64,000 bases of DNA from Methylobacterium brachythecii (GTDB lineage: Bacteria; Pseudomonadota; Alphaproteobacteria; Rhizobiales; Beijerinckiaceae): NCBI RefSeq assembly GCF_014196345.1, contig NZ_JACIDN010000004.1:1-64000 (forward strand), read 5' to 3'. The notes below the pieces were generated by a model. The model was not told where the DNA came from. It ran no database searches and worked only from the letters and a program-made list of their open reading frames with translations. The translations under genes and the position numbers were made by a program. Shown piece after piece: positions 1 through 9,001 of the stretch (position 1 is the first letter of the stretch; each line of letters starts with the position of its first letter).

Positions 1-6
1 TCAGGC

Positions 7-561
7 TTGTGCCGCTTCGTTCCCATATGTCCGTCCTCGTCCTGGCTCGAAAGCCATACCTCAAGGCGGACCACTCCTGTGGGGGACGATCAGTTTGTGC
101 TGCGGGGACGTCGATGGACCAACGGCCTGACGTGGCAGGACATTGATCCGAATCTGGTGATCCGAAAGGCGACGACGAAAACCGGAGCATTCGCAGCTCA
201 CGACCTCAAGCTCTGCCCGTTGGTAAACGAACTCATCACGCTCATCCCCGCAGAGGCTCGGATCGGACCCGTGATCGTCGACGAGGTTGCCGGACGCCCC
301 TACGCCGAGTCAGCGTACGGGCGTGAATGGCGTGTCGTGGCCCGGGCAGCCGGCGTGCCGGATAACGTCTGGAACATGGACGCCAGAGCTGGTGCCATCA
401 CTGAAGCCGAGGATGCCGGCGCGGACCTCGATCACATCCGGTCCGCCGCCGCCCATTCTCAGACCGCTACGACCCAACGCTACTCGCGAGGCGCACTCGG
501 AAAATCACGCCACGTTGCCGAACTTCGGATCGCGCATCGCGCCGCGAAGAACGGATCCTGA
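7..561 (+). pseudogene. tyrosine recombinase (integrase) C-terminal fragment
   Basis: The open frame carries only the catalytic C-terminal half of a phage-type tyrosine recombinase. Its last 80 residues read as the catalytic core, with the segment NMDARAGAITEAEDAG in the position of the box II Arg and the terminal TTQRYSR holding the likely nucleophilic Tyr. The first ~30 residues do not look like integrase sequence, so the gene is truncated or frameshifted upstream; the window edge prevents tracing it further. It ends about 100 bases from the 3' end of tRNA-Gly, a usual location for integrases of integrative elements. I read it as the remnant of an element that used that tRNA gene as its attachment site. 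The family is fairly sure; that it is inactive is an inference from the missing N-terminus. Confidence 0.6.
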
Positions 562-657
562 ACGACTCGGGAGATCGATGGGGAACACCATGAGGAACAT
601 GGGGAACACCTAGACCGTAATTCACGGCCAAACGGTCAACAATTTCCGATGCTTAAA

Positions 658-731
658 TGGAGCGGGCGACGGGAATCGAACCCGTATATTCAGCTTGGGA
701 AGCTGACGTTCTACCACTGAACTACGCCCGC
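658..731 (-). tRNA. tRNA-Gly(CCC), CCA encoded
   Basis: The reverse strand folds into a complete cloverleaf starting GCGGGCG and ending CGCCCGC-T-CCA. The T-arm is GGGTTCGATTCCC. The anticodon stem TCAGC/GCTGA closes the loop TTCCCAA, giving anticodon CCC. The 3' CCA is encoded. An integrase fragment lies just beyond its 3' end. Confidence 0.95.
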
Positions 732-916
732 GGCGGCCTCCCGAGACCGGGGCCGGCTGCACCCTGGAGTGCAGGCTGGCGACCATAGCAGAGCCGTTTC
801 GATTGTCCACGGATCGGGAAGGGGCCGCGGCGTTCCCATGCCGGCCGGTTTCGGCTAGCGTCCGCGCGCCTCGTCCCATGCGTGCCAGGCCTTATCTCCT
901 TCTCGACAAGCCCCAC

Positions 917-1609
917 ATGAGCGCCGTGACGACGCAAACCGCAACCGAGCCCGCCATCGCCGCGGCCCAGGCCAACGCGAAGCCCGGCACGGCCTTACCG
1001 AAACTCGTGCTCGCCTCCGCCTCGCCGCGCCGCCTCGCCCTGCTGCAGCAGATCGGCATCGAACCGGACGCCCTTCTGCCCGCCGACGTCGACGAGACGC
1101 CGCGTAAATCGGAATCGCCGCGCGAACTCGCCCGCCGGCTGGCGCGGGCAAAGCTCGATGCCGCTGGTGAGGCGGCACGGCGCAACGACATGCTGCGCGA
1201 CGCCTACCTCGTCTCCGCCGACACGGTGGTCGCGGTGGGACGGCGCGTGCTGCCCAAGGCCGAGCGGCTCGATGAGGCTGCCGACTGCCTGCGTCTGCTG
1301 TCCGGCCGGCCGCATCGCGTCTACACCGCGGTCTGCATCCTCTCGCCGAAGGGCCGGCAGCGCGAGCGTCTCGTAGAGGCGCGCGTGCGCTTCAAGCGGC
1401 TCTCCTCCCGCGAGATCGAGAGCTATCTCGGCTCGGGCGAATGGCGCGGCAAGGCGGGCGGCTACGCGATCCAGGGGCTCGCAGGAGCCTTCGTGATCAA
1501 GCTCGTCGGCTCGCAGAGTGCCGTGGTCGGCCTGCCGCTCTACGAGACCATGACTCTGCTGGAAGGCGAGGGCTTCCCGGTCCGCCGCGGCTGGGGCGCG
1601 CCGGTCTGA
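917..1609 (+). CDS. maf: Maf-family nucleoside triphosphate pyrophosphatase
   Basis: Maf proteins hydrolyse dTTP, UTP or modified NTPs to the monophosphate and pyrophosphate in the cytoplasm and help keep non-canonical nucleotides out of nucleic acids. The family signature is visible in order: LASASPRR near the N-terminus, [14 protein letters not shown] with the catalytic Asp, [13 protein letters not shown], and [12 protein letters not shown] towards the C-terminus. I chose the ATG at 917 because the family consensus begins a few residues before [13 protein letters not shown]; an upstream in-frame ATG at 803 would add 38 unrelated residues. The stop overlaps the next start (TGATG), so it is translationally coupled to yacG, a frequent alphaproteobacterial arrangement. 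Assignment is firm; substrate subclass (dTTP/UTP) is inferred from the family. Confidence 0.9.
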   Translation: MSAVTTQTATEPAIAAAQANAKPGTALPKLVLASASPRRLALLQQIGIEPDALLPADVDETPRKSESPRELARRLARAKLDAAGEAARRNDMLRDAYLVSADTVVAVGRRVLPKAERLDEAADCLRLLSGRPHRVYTAVCILSPKGRQRERLVEARVRFKRLSSREIESYLGSGEWRGKAGGYAIQGLAGAFVIKLVGSQSAVVGLPLYETMTLLEGEGFPVRRGWGAPV

Positions 1610-1812
1610 TGGCGCAACCGCCTGCTCCCCGGCGCGAGGCGCCCCTGGTACCGTGCCCGATCTGCCGCAAGCCCGCTGCGGAGGCCTTCGCGCCGTTCTG
1701 CTCGCAGCGCTGCGCCGACGTCGACCTCGGCCGCTGGCTCGGCGAGCGCTACGTCCTTCCCGGCCAGGATGCCGATGGCGACGAAGAGCGCGACGAGGAT
1801 GGCTCGCACTGA
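1609..1812 (+). CDS. yacG: YacG, DNA gyrase inhibitor / zinc-binding protein
   Basis: A 67-residue cytoplasmic protein with a treble-clef-like zinc site: CPICRKP in the N-terminal third and FCSQRCADVDLGRWL about 17 residues later, supplying the four cysteines of the family. YacG binds GyrB and inhibits gyrase in E. coli. The C-terminal tail is acidic (DADGDEERDEDG), as is common. Its ATG shares an A with the maf stop codon. The length matches the family. Confidence 0.88.
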   Translation: MAQPPAPRREAPLVPCPICRKPAAEAFAPFCSQRCADVDLGRWLGERYVLPGQDADGDEERDEDGSH

Positions 1813-1894
1813 GGCGTTCGAGGGCGCTGGACACCGCCCGAGCGCTTGACTATACCGCCGCTCCAGCCGCGGGGCGCTCAGCACTCCGCCGCTC

Positions 1895-1970
1895 GCCCAG
1901 GTAGCTCAGTTGGTAGAGCATGCGACTGAAAATCGCAGTGTCGGCGGTTCGATTCCGTCCCTGGGCACCA
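1895..1970 (+). tRNA. tRNA-Phe(GAA), CCA encoded
   Basis: A complete cloverleaf runs from GCCCAGG to CCTGGGC-A-CCA, with D-arm GCTCAGTTGGTAGAGC and T-arm GGTTCGATTCC. The anticodon loop CTGAAAA gives GAA. It lies 82 bases after yacG. Confidence 0.95.
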
Positions 1971-2091
1971 CTTCCCTAGACACCACCTCGAATGGACCGA
2001 TCGCGGCCGCAGGCTCGCGTTGCGAAGACGGCGCGGCGCTCGCAGCGCCCCCACTCGGCGTTGCGGTCGGAACGTCGCGTTGTCGGCGCGC

Positions 2092-2319
2092 TCAGGCGGC
2101 GCGCGGCTGCGGGGCTGCCGTGTCGCGGCCCGTGCCAGCCGTGAAGAGTTCACGGCTCAGTTCGGCCGGCGTGCGGCTGCGGCCGCTGCCGTCGCGAACG
2201 AGGATGCCCTCCATGCCGGCGCTGGCGAGCGTCAGGGCCTGTTCCAGTGCCGCGAGCAGCGAGCCGCGCTGAAAGCTGACGTCGCGGGCGTGATGGCGCG
2301 CGGTGACGGTGAAACTCAC
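2092..2319 (-). CDS. hypothetical protein, 75 aa
   Basis: I do not recognise a characterised family. The reading begins at a GTG (2317-2319) with an AGGTG seven bases upstream, giving a protein that starts SFTVTARHHARDVSF; a longer frame from an upstream ATG has a basic, unlikely N-terminus. The sequence alternates short hydrophobic and polar segments, with a central LLAALEQALTLASAGMEGIL helix and a Pro/Ala-rich tail. It looks like a small soluble alpha/beta domain. Codon use fits the high-GC background. It stands alone between tRNA-Phe and the autotransporter. Confidence 0.5.
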   Translation of the reverse strand: MSFTVTARHHARDVSFQRGSLLAALEQALTLASAGMEGILVRDGSGRSRTPAELSRELFTAGTGRDTAAPQPRAA

Positions 2320-2850
2320 GAAAACACCTCGAACGACGGGAGGACGAGACGATCGGCGATCCAGCATCCGTCTGTTCGAGACGGTGCCGTAATCACAAAG
2401 ACTGTGCAGTCGCTCGCCTATGCCGATCCTTTGACGGCATTAGGTTGACGAATTCTGAGCAGATCCGCGTTTTGTGGCGGCGAGAATGGGGCGAGCCGCG
2501 CGGCGCTCCCGCTGAAGTCCAAACGATGCTGCCGGCGCGGCCCACCGGACCACCACCCGTTCGGAGGAACCCCATCCCAGAAAGCAGGCGTGTTTGCCTA
2601 AATATCCCGTCAGGGCATTCCTATTTGAAATGTATTATTGCTGCTTTATCCTGAATACTTATGCTTATCTTTCACAAACGTAACTGAATGTTTCATTTTT
2701 GTCACCTAAGCAATGACTCTTATTACAGCTTCAATATAGGAATGGAACTCCCCCGAACGTCATGCTTATTCTGATGATGGCGAGACGTTGACCTATCTGC
2801 ATTGCGATGGGCTGCGACTCGAAACCATCAATAAAATTGGGGGAAGTGTC
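2320..2850. other. intergenic region upstream of the autotransporter
   Basis: About 530 bases without a convincing gene. The part from roughly 2580 to 2780 is clearly AT-richer than its surroundings and probably holds the promoter and 5' leader of the autotransporter gene. I could not fix a promoter or operator by eye. Confidence 0.5.
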
Positions 2851-5800
2851 GTGTACAAGACCAGGTGCGTAGGGTCTCTGCGCAAGTCTCTCCTCGTGAG
2901 CATTCCGGTTTGGGCCGTCGCCGTGGCGGGCGCCCACGCCGCCTGCGCACCGGCCGTTCCCGCGAACGGTCAGACAGTGACCTGCACGGGCACCACGACG
3001 ACAGGGTTCGTCGCCCCGGCCGGCGTCACCGGTCTGACGGTGAACATCCAGTTGGACGCCGCCATCACCGGTTCGTCCCAGACTGGCGGAACCGCACCGA
3101 ACCTGGCCTTCTCAAATGTCCGCGTGAACGACAGCAGCATCGTCAACAATGCCGGCGCGATCTCGATCACGGCCGCGAAGAACCGCGACAATTTCGGCGT
3201 CAACCTGTACGGCAGCGGCGTCACCCTCAACAACACCGGCACGATCACCGGAGCAGCCACCGCGATCGGCAACACGCAGCGGCTCTATGGCGTGTATACG
3301 AGCGCCGACGGCGTGCCCGCGGGGACCGAATTCGACGACGTGCGCGTCGTCAACGGCGGAGCGATTGCCGTCTCTCAGGCCGGGAACGGCCGAGCCATCG
3401 GCATCTATGCCGGCGAGGACATCGACGAACTGACGATCGTCAACAACGGCACTATCTCGGCGACTCGCGCCGCGACGGCGACGGTGACGACCCAGTCGGT
3501 AGCGGGCGTCGATTCCGACGACGACGTGGATTCTGTCACGCTCCGCAACACCGGCAAGATCTCGGCCTCCGGCGCCAATACCCGCGCCGTCAACGGCCGC
3601 GCCTCGTCGTTTACGGTGATCAACAGCGGCACGATCGAGAATCTGAGCACGGCGGCCGGCTCAGCGGCGATCGCCACCTACGCCGCCAACGTCGTTCAGC
3701 CTTACAACACCTCGATCACGAACACGGCGACCGGCGTCATCAACGGCGACATCCGCAATACCGACGTCGACCAGCAGACCGCCGCGAGCACCGTGGTCAA
3801 CCGCCGGAACGGCCAGCTTACGAACGACGGCGCGATCAACGGCAACCTGTTCTTCGGCCAGGGCAACCAGACCATCGCCAACAACGGCAAGATCAGCGGC
3901 AACATCACCTTCCTCGACGTCGGCCAAGCTGGTCTCGTGCCCGGATCGGTGAACGCCATCACGCTCGGCACCGACTCGGTGATCGGCGGCAATATCACCG
4001 CCCGCGGCCTCGGCTCCAACAGCCTCATCCTCACGAATGTCGCCGGCGGTGCCGGCAACGGGGGCGGCGGTGATGACGACGATGATGACGACGACGATGA
4101 CGTCGTCGCGGCCGCTCCCGCCGCTGCGGCGACCGGCAACGGGCACGGCAGGCTCACCAGCAACGTCGCCGGCTTCTCGTCGCTCACGGTGACGAGTGGG
4201 ATCTGGACGCTCGCCGCCGGTTCGACCCAGACCTTCTCTCAGGGCGCTGCGGTCAATGGCGGCACACTCTACGTCGACTCGACCCTGAACGCGGCGACCA
4301 CGGTCGGCGAGGACGGCACGCTGGGCGGCAACGGCCGGATCAACGGCCGCGTCACGAATTTCGGCGTGGTCATGCCGGGTTCTGACGTGACTCCCTACGG
4401 CACCCTGACCATCAATGGCGCCTATCGGCAGGACGACGACGCCCGGCTCGCCGTCAATGCCAGGGCCGACGGCACCAGCGCGCGGCTGCAAGTCAATGGC
4501 ACTGCGGCGCTGGCCGGCGAACTCCAACTCGTGGCCGCCGCCGGCACCTACACGCCAGGCACGCGCTACACGGTGCTGAACGCGACGGGCGGCTTCAACA
4601 ACAGCCGCTTCGACATCGTTACCTCGGTCGGCCTGCCGACGCTTCTCGCGCCGACCGCGACGACCGAGGGCAACACCATCGTCCTGACACTGCAGCAGCA
4701 AAGCTTCGGCCTGGTGGCGCAGACCCCGAACCAGCGCGCCGTGGCACGCGGCCTCGACGTGCTGCTCGCCGGCAATACGCCCGCGCTGACCTTCATCGAC
4801 AACCAGAGCAACCGGGCGGTCGCGGGCATCCTCGACCGAGCCGCGGGCCAGGGCTACGCCTCGGTCGCCGATCCGCAATTCCGGGCCGGCCGCGCCTTCA
4901 CCGATGCACTGATGGCCCGGGCCTATTCCGGCGTCTTCGAATCGGGTGCCACCGGTTTCACCCTGCCGCCGGCGACCTACGCGGCGGACCTGCCGAACCG
5001 CGGTCCGGTGCCCGAGCCCCGCTTCGTCGAGGCGAGCCGCGGTTACGGCGTCTGGGCGACCGGCTACGGCCAGACCGGCGATGTCTCCGCGAGCCCGACC
5101 ACCTCGGCCCGCAGTGAGACGATCGGTGGCTTCGCCGCAGGCATCGACATGCATCCGGGCGCCGGCACGTTCCTTGGCGTGGCGGCGGGCTACGGCTCCG
5201 TCGATGTCTCGCTGAGCCAGACTGGCGAGCGGGCGCATACCGACAACGCCCAGGTCGGCCTCTACGGCGGCGTCTCCAGCGGCCCGCTCTACGCCACGGC
5301 CACCGTCGGCTATGCCAATGTCGACGGGCGGCTCAACCGGTCGCTCGGAGGGCTGCAGGCTCTGCAGCCGGGCGGTGCCCGCGGCAAGCTGACCGGCGAC
5401 CAGTTCCTCTCGGCCGGCGAGGCGGGCTACCGCTACCTCTATGCCCGCGACGCCTCGATCACGCCCTTCGTGGGCTTCCAAGTCTCGAGCTTCAGCCAGG
5501 ATCGAGTGGTCGAGGGCGGCGGCCTGTTCGCGCTGAACGTGGCGGCCAAGGACTTCCTCTCGGCTCGCTCCCAGATCGGCGCGCGCATCGAGCATTTCGC
5601 CGAGATCGGCGGTCATCCCGTGACCTTCGCGATCAAGGGAGCCTATGTCCACGACTTCGCCGACGTGGACCGCACGATCCAATCGAACTTCGCCTTGGTG
5701 CCGGCCGTGCCCTTCGCGGTCCAAGGACGTCGTCTCGATCGCGACCGTGCTCTGGTCGGCGCCGCAGTGGGTGCCACCTTTGCGCCGGGCTGGACCGGCT

Positions 5801-5877
5801 TCCTCAGCTACGATGCCGAGGTCGCCACCACCGACACGATCCAGGCGGGCCGGGCCGGAGCGCGCTACAGCTTCTGA
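2851..5877 (+). CDS. type V secretion autotransporter with Asp-rich passenger
   Basis: This is a classical autotransporter: a secreted passenger fused to a C-terminal outer-membrane beta-barrel. I prefer the GTG at 2851, preceded by GGGGGA, over an upstream ATG at 2788. It places a basic n-region and the hydrophobic stretch LLVSIPVWAVAVAGAHA at the N-terminus as a signal peptide with cleavage after AHA. The passenger is rich in N, T, G and short beta-strand repeats (NNGTIS, NTGKIS, NNGKISGN), as expected for a beta-helix. Ten consecutive Asp codons at 4072-4101 interrupt it. The last ~270 residues, from YGVWATGYGQTGDV, are the barrel, ending in ARYSF with the terminal aromatic residue needed for Bam recognition. 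No protease triad is evident, so an adhesin role is the best guess. A strong hairpin follows the stop. Confidence 0.85.
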   Translation: MYKTRCVGSLRKSLLVSIPVWAVAVAGAHAACAPAVPANGQTVTCTGTTTTGFVAPAGVTGLTVNIQLDAAITGSSQTGGTAPNLAFSNVRVNDSSIVNNAGAISITAAKNRDNFGVNLYGSGVTLNNTGTITGAATAIGNTQRLYGVYTSADGVPAGTEFDDVRVVNGGAIAVSQAGNGRAIGIYAGEDIDELTIVNNGTISATRAATATVTTQSVAGVDSDDDVDSVTLRNTGKISASGANTRAVNGRASSFTVINSGTIENLSTAAGSAAIATYAANVVQPYNTSITNTATGVINGDIRNTDVDQQTAASTVVNRRNGQLTNDGAINGNLFFGQGNQTIANNGKISGNITFLDVGQAGLVPGSVNAITLGTDSVIGGNITARGLGSNSLILTNVAGGAGNGGGGDDDDDDDDDDVVAAAPAAAATGNGHGRLTSNVAGFSSLTVTSGIWTLAAGSTQTFSQGAAVNGGTLYVDSTLNAATTVGEDGTLGGNGRINGRVTNFGVVMPGSDVTPYGTLTINGAYRQDDDARLAVNARADGTSARLQVNGTAALAGELQLVAAAGTYTPGTRYTVLNATGGFNNSRFDIVTSVGLPTLLAPTATTEGNTIVLTLQQQSFGLVAQTPNQRAVARGLDVLLAGNTPALTFIDNQSNRAVAGILDRAAGQGYASVADPQFRAGRAFTDALMARAYSGVFESGATGFTLPPATYAADLPNRGPVPEPRFVEASRGYGVWATGYGQTGDVSASPTTSARSETIGGFAAGIDMHPGAGTFLGVAAGYGSVDVSLSQTGERAHTDNAQVGLYGGVSSGPLYATATVGYANVDGRLNRSLGGLQALQPGGARGKLTGDQFLSAGEAGYRYLYARDASITPFVGFQVSSFSQDRVVEGGGLFALNVAAKDFLSARSQIGARIEHFAEIGGHPVTFAIKGAYVHDFADVDRTIQSNFALVPAVPFAVQGRRLDRDRALVGAAVGATFAPGWTGFLSYDAEVATTDTIQAGRAGARYSF

Positions 5878-5904
5878 GCCCCGATCCCGTCGGACGCCGT
5901 ACCG

Positions 5905-5939
5905 GAAGCCCCCGGGTCGCTCGCCGACCCGGGGGCTTC
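5905..5939 (+). terminator. hairpin terminator after the autotransporter
   Basis: A perfect 15-bp stem (GAAGCCCCCGGGTCG paired with its complement) closes a five-base loop, 27 bases after the autotransporter stop. There is no long T-run, but the stem strength suits termination in a high-GC genome. Confidence 0.7.
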
Positions 5940-6071
5940 GTCATGGAAGGGACAGCGGCGGCGCCACTAGGCGCGCGACCGGCGACGGGCTAGACCCGTG
6001 CGGCTTCATTCCAACGGTTCGCGGAAGGCTCGCGGTTCGCGCGAGGTTCCGCCCGAGAGCAGGGCAGGGCG

Positions 6072-6341
6072 ATGGCGGACAAGGCAGTCCCTCATTTTCA
6101 CAATCAGGACGGTGTGCCGCGGGTGCGCGTCGGTGCACGCGAGTTCATGTGCATCGGCGCATTGCCGCCCTTCGACCATCCACACGTCTTCCTCGACATG
6201 GGTCACGGCGGCGACGAGATCATCTGCCAGTATTGCTCGACGCTTTTCGTCTACGACGCGCGGCTGAAGCCGGACGGCGCCGAGCCGGCCGCCAGCATCT
6301 GGCGGGACGACGCGCCGCAATCGAGGGTCGCGGCCGAGTGA
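6072..6341 (+). CDS. zinc-finger (zf-CHCC) domain protein
   Basis: An 89-residue protein with the zf-CHCC arrangement seen in the NDUFS6/complex I subunit family: Cys in FMCIGALPPFDHPHVFLDMG, His after it, then Cys-x2-Cys in EIICQYCSTLFVYD. Bacterial members bind zinc and some are associated with NADH dehydrogenase assembly. Here it sits 13 bases upstream of an FAD monooxygenase gene and is probably co-transcribed with it. Length is typical. The zinc ligands are visible; the functional role is inferred from the family. Confidence 0.85.
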   Translation: MADKAVPHFHNQDGVPRVRVGAREFMCIGALPPFDHPHVFLDMGHGGDEIICQYCSTLFVYDARLKPDGAEPAASIWRDDAPQSRVAAE

Positions 6342-6354
6342 GGCAGCACGCATC

Positions 6355-7545
6355 GTGAGCCCGCTCTCGATCGCCGTCGTCGGGGCCGGGATCGGCGGCC
6401 TCACGGCCGCACTGGCGCTGAGCGGGGCAGGGCACTCGGTCACGCTGATCGAGCGGCGCACCGGCTTCTCGGAGGTGGGTGCTGGCCTGCAGATCTCGCC
6501 AAATGCCAGCCGCATCCTGATAGAGCTCGGGCTCGGGCCGGCCCTGCGCCGGGCTGCCAACGAGCCTCCGGGCGTGGCGATCCGAGATCTCGCCAGCGGG
6601 CGCGCGCTTGGCGGCATCGAACTCGGCCCCGCGATCCGTGAACGCCACGGCGTGCCCTACTACGTCATCCACCGGGCCGATCTACAGACACTGCTGCTCG
6701 ACGCCGTGCGCGGGCGGACCGGCATCCGGCTGCTCGTCGGCCGCGAGGTCGTGTCGGTCGAGGAGACCGCCGACGGCGTCCTGCTGACACTGGAGAGCGT
6801 CGCGGGCGGGCGTGGCGACGTGATCCAAGCGGATCTCGCGATCGGTGCCGACGGCGTGCGCTCGAGCCTTCGCGCGCGGCACGACGCGCGCCCGCTGCGG
6901 GCACACCGGCAGGCGGCTTGGCGGGCGACGATCGCGCGCGAGGCGGCGCCGCCCGAATTTCGGGGCGACGAGACCGGTTTGTGGCTCGGCCACGGAAGGC
7001 ACGTGGTGCACTACCCTATCGCCGCCGGGCAGCGGCTCAACGTCGTCGCAGTGGTTCCAGAGCGCGAGGGCGACGACGATTGGGGGCGCCTCGGCGATCC
7101 GGCCGTGCTGCGCGACCATTTCCGGAACGCCGCGGAACCGTTGGGCTCATTGCTCGCCGTTCCCGACACATGGATGGTTTGGTCGCTGGTCGACCGTCCG
7201 GCGGCGGGGCCGATGGCCAAGGGCCGCGTGGCACTGATCGGCGACGCCGCCCATCCGGTGTTGCCGTTCCTGGCGCAGGGAGCCGCCATGGCGATCGAGG
7301 ACGCAGCCGTGCTCACGCACAGCCTCGGCGCCCACGCGCAGGTGCCCGATGCCCTCGACGCCTACGCAGAGGCGCGCGGCGACCGGGTGCGCAGGGTCTG
7401 GAAGGCAGCGAGGTCCAACGGCCGCGCCTACCACGCGGGCCCGCTGGTCGGGCTCGCCCGCAACGCGGTGATGCGCCGCCTTGGGCCGGCCGGGATGAGC
7501 CGGCGCTATGACTGGCTCTACGGCTGGACACCGGACACGGCCTGA
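6355..7545 (+). CDS. FAD-dependent aromatic monooxygenase (salicylate hydroxylase-like)
   Basis: A 396-residue class A flavoprotein monooxygenase. The GTG start leads directly into the Rossmann fingerprint VGAGIGGLTAALALSGAG, followed by LIERR at the end of strand two. The internal DG motif is GADGVRSSLR, and the FAD ribityl-binding GD motif is RVALIGDAAHPVLPF followed by QGAAMAIEDA. These are the three signatures of para-hydroxybenzoate/salicylate hydroxylase-type enzymes, which use NAD(P)H and O2 to hydroxylate aromatic rings in the cytoplasm. The exact substrate cannot be read from sequence. It lies 13 bases behind the zf-CHCC gene and just before tRNA-Leu. Confidence 0.88.
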   Translation: MSPLSIAVVGAGIGGLTAALALSGAGHSVTLIERRTGFSEVGAGLQISPNASRILIELGLGPALRRAANEPPGVAIRDLASGRALGGIELGPAIRERHGVPYYVIHRADLQTLLLDAVRGRTGIRLLVGREVVSVEETADGVLLTLESVAGGRGDVIQADLAIGADGVRSSLRARHDARPLRAHRQAAWRATIAREAAPPEFRGDETGLWLGHGRHVVHYPIAAGQRLNVVAVVPEREGDDDWGRLGDPAVLRDHFRNAAEPLGSLLAVPDTWMVWSLVDRPAAGPMAKGRVALIGDAAHPVLPFLAQGAAMAIEDAAVLTHSLGAHAQVPDALDAYAEARGDRVRRVWKAARSNGRAYHAGPLVGLARNAVMRRLGPAGMSRRYDWLYGWTPDTA

Positions 7546-7594
7546 GCCGTCCCGGCTTGATCTGGCGCCGGGCCGCCGTTACCGCTCGTCCCAT

Positions 7595-7681
<87 letters not shown>

Positions 7682-7754
7682 CGTTGTCTACCGACGCTTC
7701 GAAATCATATAAATCTAGCTGACACAGCGGGTTACGGTCGCCCTTGAACTACAA

Positions 7755-7965
7755 ATGGCCGTTCCTATGACCTCGCTTACTCGCGCCACCAACGGTGATT
7801 GGTTCGCCCGCAAGGGGATCCCGAAGGACGTACGGGCTGCCTACAGGCTGGCCTTCGGAATATCCCAGAAGGAAAGATTTCGACGCCCCGGCTCACTTCC
7901 GATGGGAGTGGCGAAGGCCGAGTTGCGCGAATGGGACGCCTTAGCCAGGGATCGGTCGGCGCATC
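7755..7965 (+). pseudogene. integrase N-terminal fragment after tRNA-Leu
   Basis: The frame starts [16 protein letters not shown] and continues with [27 protein letters not shown] and [10 protein letters not shown]. This pattern is typical of the N-terminal domain of one branch of alphaproteobacterial tyrosine recombinases. After about 65 residues the similarity stops and the frame runs into the dodecin gene out of register. No catalytic domain follows. Its position immediately 3' of tRNA-Leu suggests the left edge of a former integrative element. The extent is approximate, and the assignment rests on motif resemblance only. Confidence 0.55.
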
Positions 7966-8005
7966 AATCTCGTTTCCCTCTTTCGTGGGAGCTGAGGAGA
8001 GAGCC

Positions 8006-8218
8006 ATGTCGGATCACGTCTACAAGGTCGTCGAGCTGGTCGGTTCGTCTCCCAACTCAATTGAGGACGCCATTCAGGGAGCGGTCGGCCGCGCCAGCCA
8101 GACCATCCGTAACCTCCGGTGGTTCGAGGTGCTCGAAACGCGGGGCCATATCGAGGATGGGAGGGTCCACCACTACCAAGTGACCCTCAAGGTCGGGTTC
8201 ACGATGGAAGGGAGCTGA
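8006..8218 (+). CDS. dodecin family flavin-binding protein
   Basis: A 70-residue protein matching dodecin throughout: [23 protein letters not shown], then [21 protein letters not shown] with the Trp that stacks on flavin, then [21 protein letters not shown]. Dodecins form hollow dodecamers that store riboflavin/FMN and buffer free flavin. The ATG at 8006 follows a GAGGAGA ribosome-binding site. A longer upstream in-frame extension overlaps the integrase fragment and is not credible. Family assignment is firm. Confidence 0.9.
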   Translation: MSDHVYKVVELVGSSPNSIEDAIQGAVGRASQTIRNLRWFEVLETRGHIEDGRVHHYQVTLKVGFTMEGS

Positions 8219-8233
8219 GGCTCTCGCCTGCCC

Positions 8234-8491
8234 ATGAGCGCATCCACCTACCTGCCCCTGCTGGCCTTCCTGGCGCCCATCCCGCCGGTGCGGCCGGAGC
8301 CTCCGCGGTCACCTCCAGGATGGATTCCGGGGTTCCTGATGGCCGCGGTGGTCTTCATTATGGTGGCACCAATGATCGCGATCTGGAGCTTCCATAGGCC
8401 GCAGAGCACTGTCAGGGCCGACTGTGCCGCGGCTGGCGGCAGACTCGTCTACGCTTCGGTCTCCGGAGATGGGCCACTGAGATGCCGCTAG
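8234..8491 (+). CDS. small single-pass membrane protein, unknown
   Basis: An 85-residue frame beginning 15 bases after the dodecin stop. It has a Pro-rich N-terminal third, one clear membrane segment (FLMAAVVFIMVAPMIAIW, roughly residues 35-52) and a short C-terminal domain with two Cys (ADCAAAGG and GPLRCR) that could face the periplasm. No family recognised. The membrane segment and the co-directional position after dodecin make it plausible, but there is no strong ribosome-binding site. Confidence 0.42.
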   Translation: MSASTYLPLLAFLAPIPPVRPEPPRSPPGWIPGFLMAAVVFIMVAPMIAIWSFHRPQSTVRADCAAAGGRLVYASVSGDGPLRCR

Positions 8492-8548
8492 CCGTAGGCT
8501 GCTGGGTGTCGGTCTAGGCTAAGGCCGCGACCCATAGGCGCCATAAGG

Positions 8549-8579
8549 AAAAGCCCCGGCTGCGTGTGCGAACCGAGGC
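8549..8579 (-). terminator. terminator of the glycine-rich protein gene
   Basis: On the minus strand GCCTCGG pairs with CCGGGGC (one G-U pair) across a 13-base loop and is followed by TTTTCC. It sits about 35 bases after the glycine-rich gene's stop. Confidence 0.5.
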
Positions 8580-8614
8580 CTCGTGTTCAAAGTTCGGATT
8601 AGGTCAGCGGCTGC

Positions 8615-9001
8615 TCAGTACCCGTAGCCGTAATAGCTGCCGCAGTAGGGCGAACCATAGGCGCCGTAGCCATAATAGCCGCATCCATCGCCGTAGTAGC
8701 CGCTGAGGCCGTATCCAACGCCCAGGCCCAGCCCGGCGCCTGCCAGCCCGTAGCCTAACCCCCGGCCGTAGTAGCCGCGACCGCGACCATACCCACCTGC
8801 AAAGCCACGGCCGGCGAAACCTCTACCGGCGAAGCCAGGGCCACCGAAGCCGCGTCCTCCCCCGAAACCACGCCCGCCTCCGAAGCCGCCGCCCCCACCA
8901 TGGAAGCCGCCACCACCTCCGAAGCCGCGAGCGTCGGCAGAGGCTGGTAGGAAAGCCAGGGCGCCAATGAGCGCCGTTGCGGCAATCGCGATTTTCTTCA
9001 T
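8615..9001 (-). CDS. secreted glycine/tyrosine-rich protein
   Basis: A 128-residue secreted protein. The ATG at 8999-9001 gives a clean signal peptide (MKKIAIAATALIGALAFLPASADA, cut after ADA); the frame is open further upstream but without a sensible N-terminus. The mature part is low complexity: GFGGG/GRGFGGG repeats, then GFAGRGFAGRG and a Tyr-rich tail (GYYGYGAYGSPYC). Glycine-loop proteins like this are common in Methylobacterium and other Hyphomicrobiales and their function is unknown; an envelope or extracellular structural role is possible. Two or three Cys in the tail could form disulfides. Confidence 0.7.
   Translation of the reverse strand: MKKIAIAATALIGALAFLPASADARGFGGGGGFHGGGGGFGGGRGFGGGRGFGGPGFAGRGFAGRGFAGGYGRGRGYYGRGLGYGLAGAGLGLGVGYGLSGYYGDGCGYYGYGAYGSPYCGSYYGYGY

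Noticed and set aside
2393..2575. 60-codon minus-strand frame upstream of the autotransporter
   Set aside because: Arg/Gly/Ser-rich, no ribosome-binding site, and no natural-looking secondary structure.
3661..5724. 687-codon minus-strand frame opposite the autotransporter
   Set aside because: Arg/Gly/Ala-rich shadow with no signal peptide, domain or ribosome-binding site; the plus-strand autotransporter is fully convincing.
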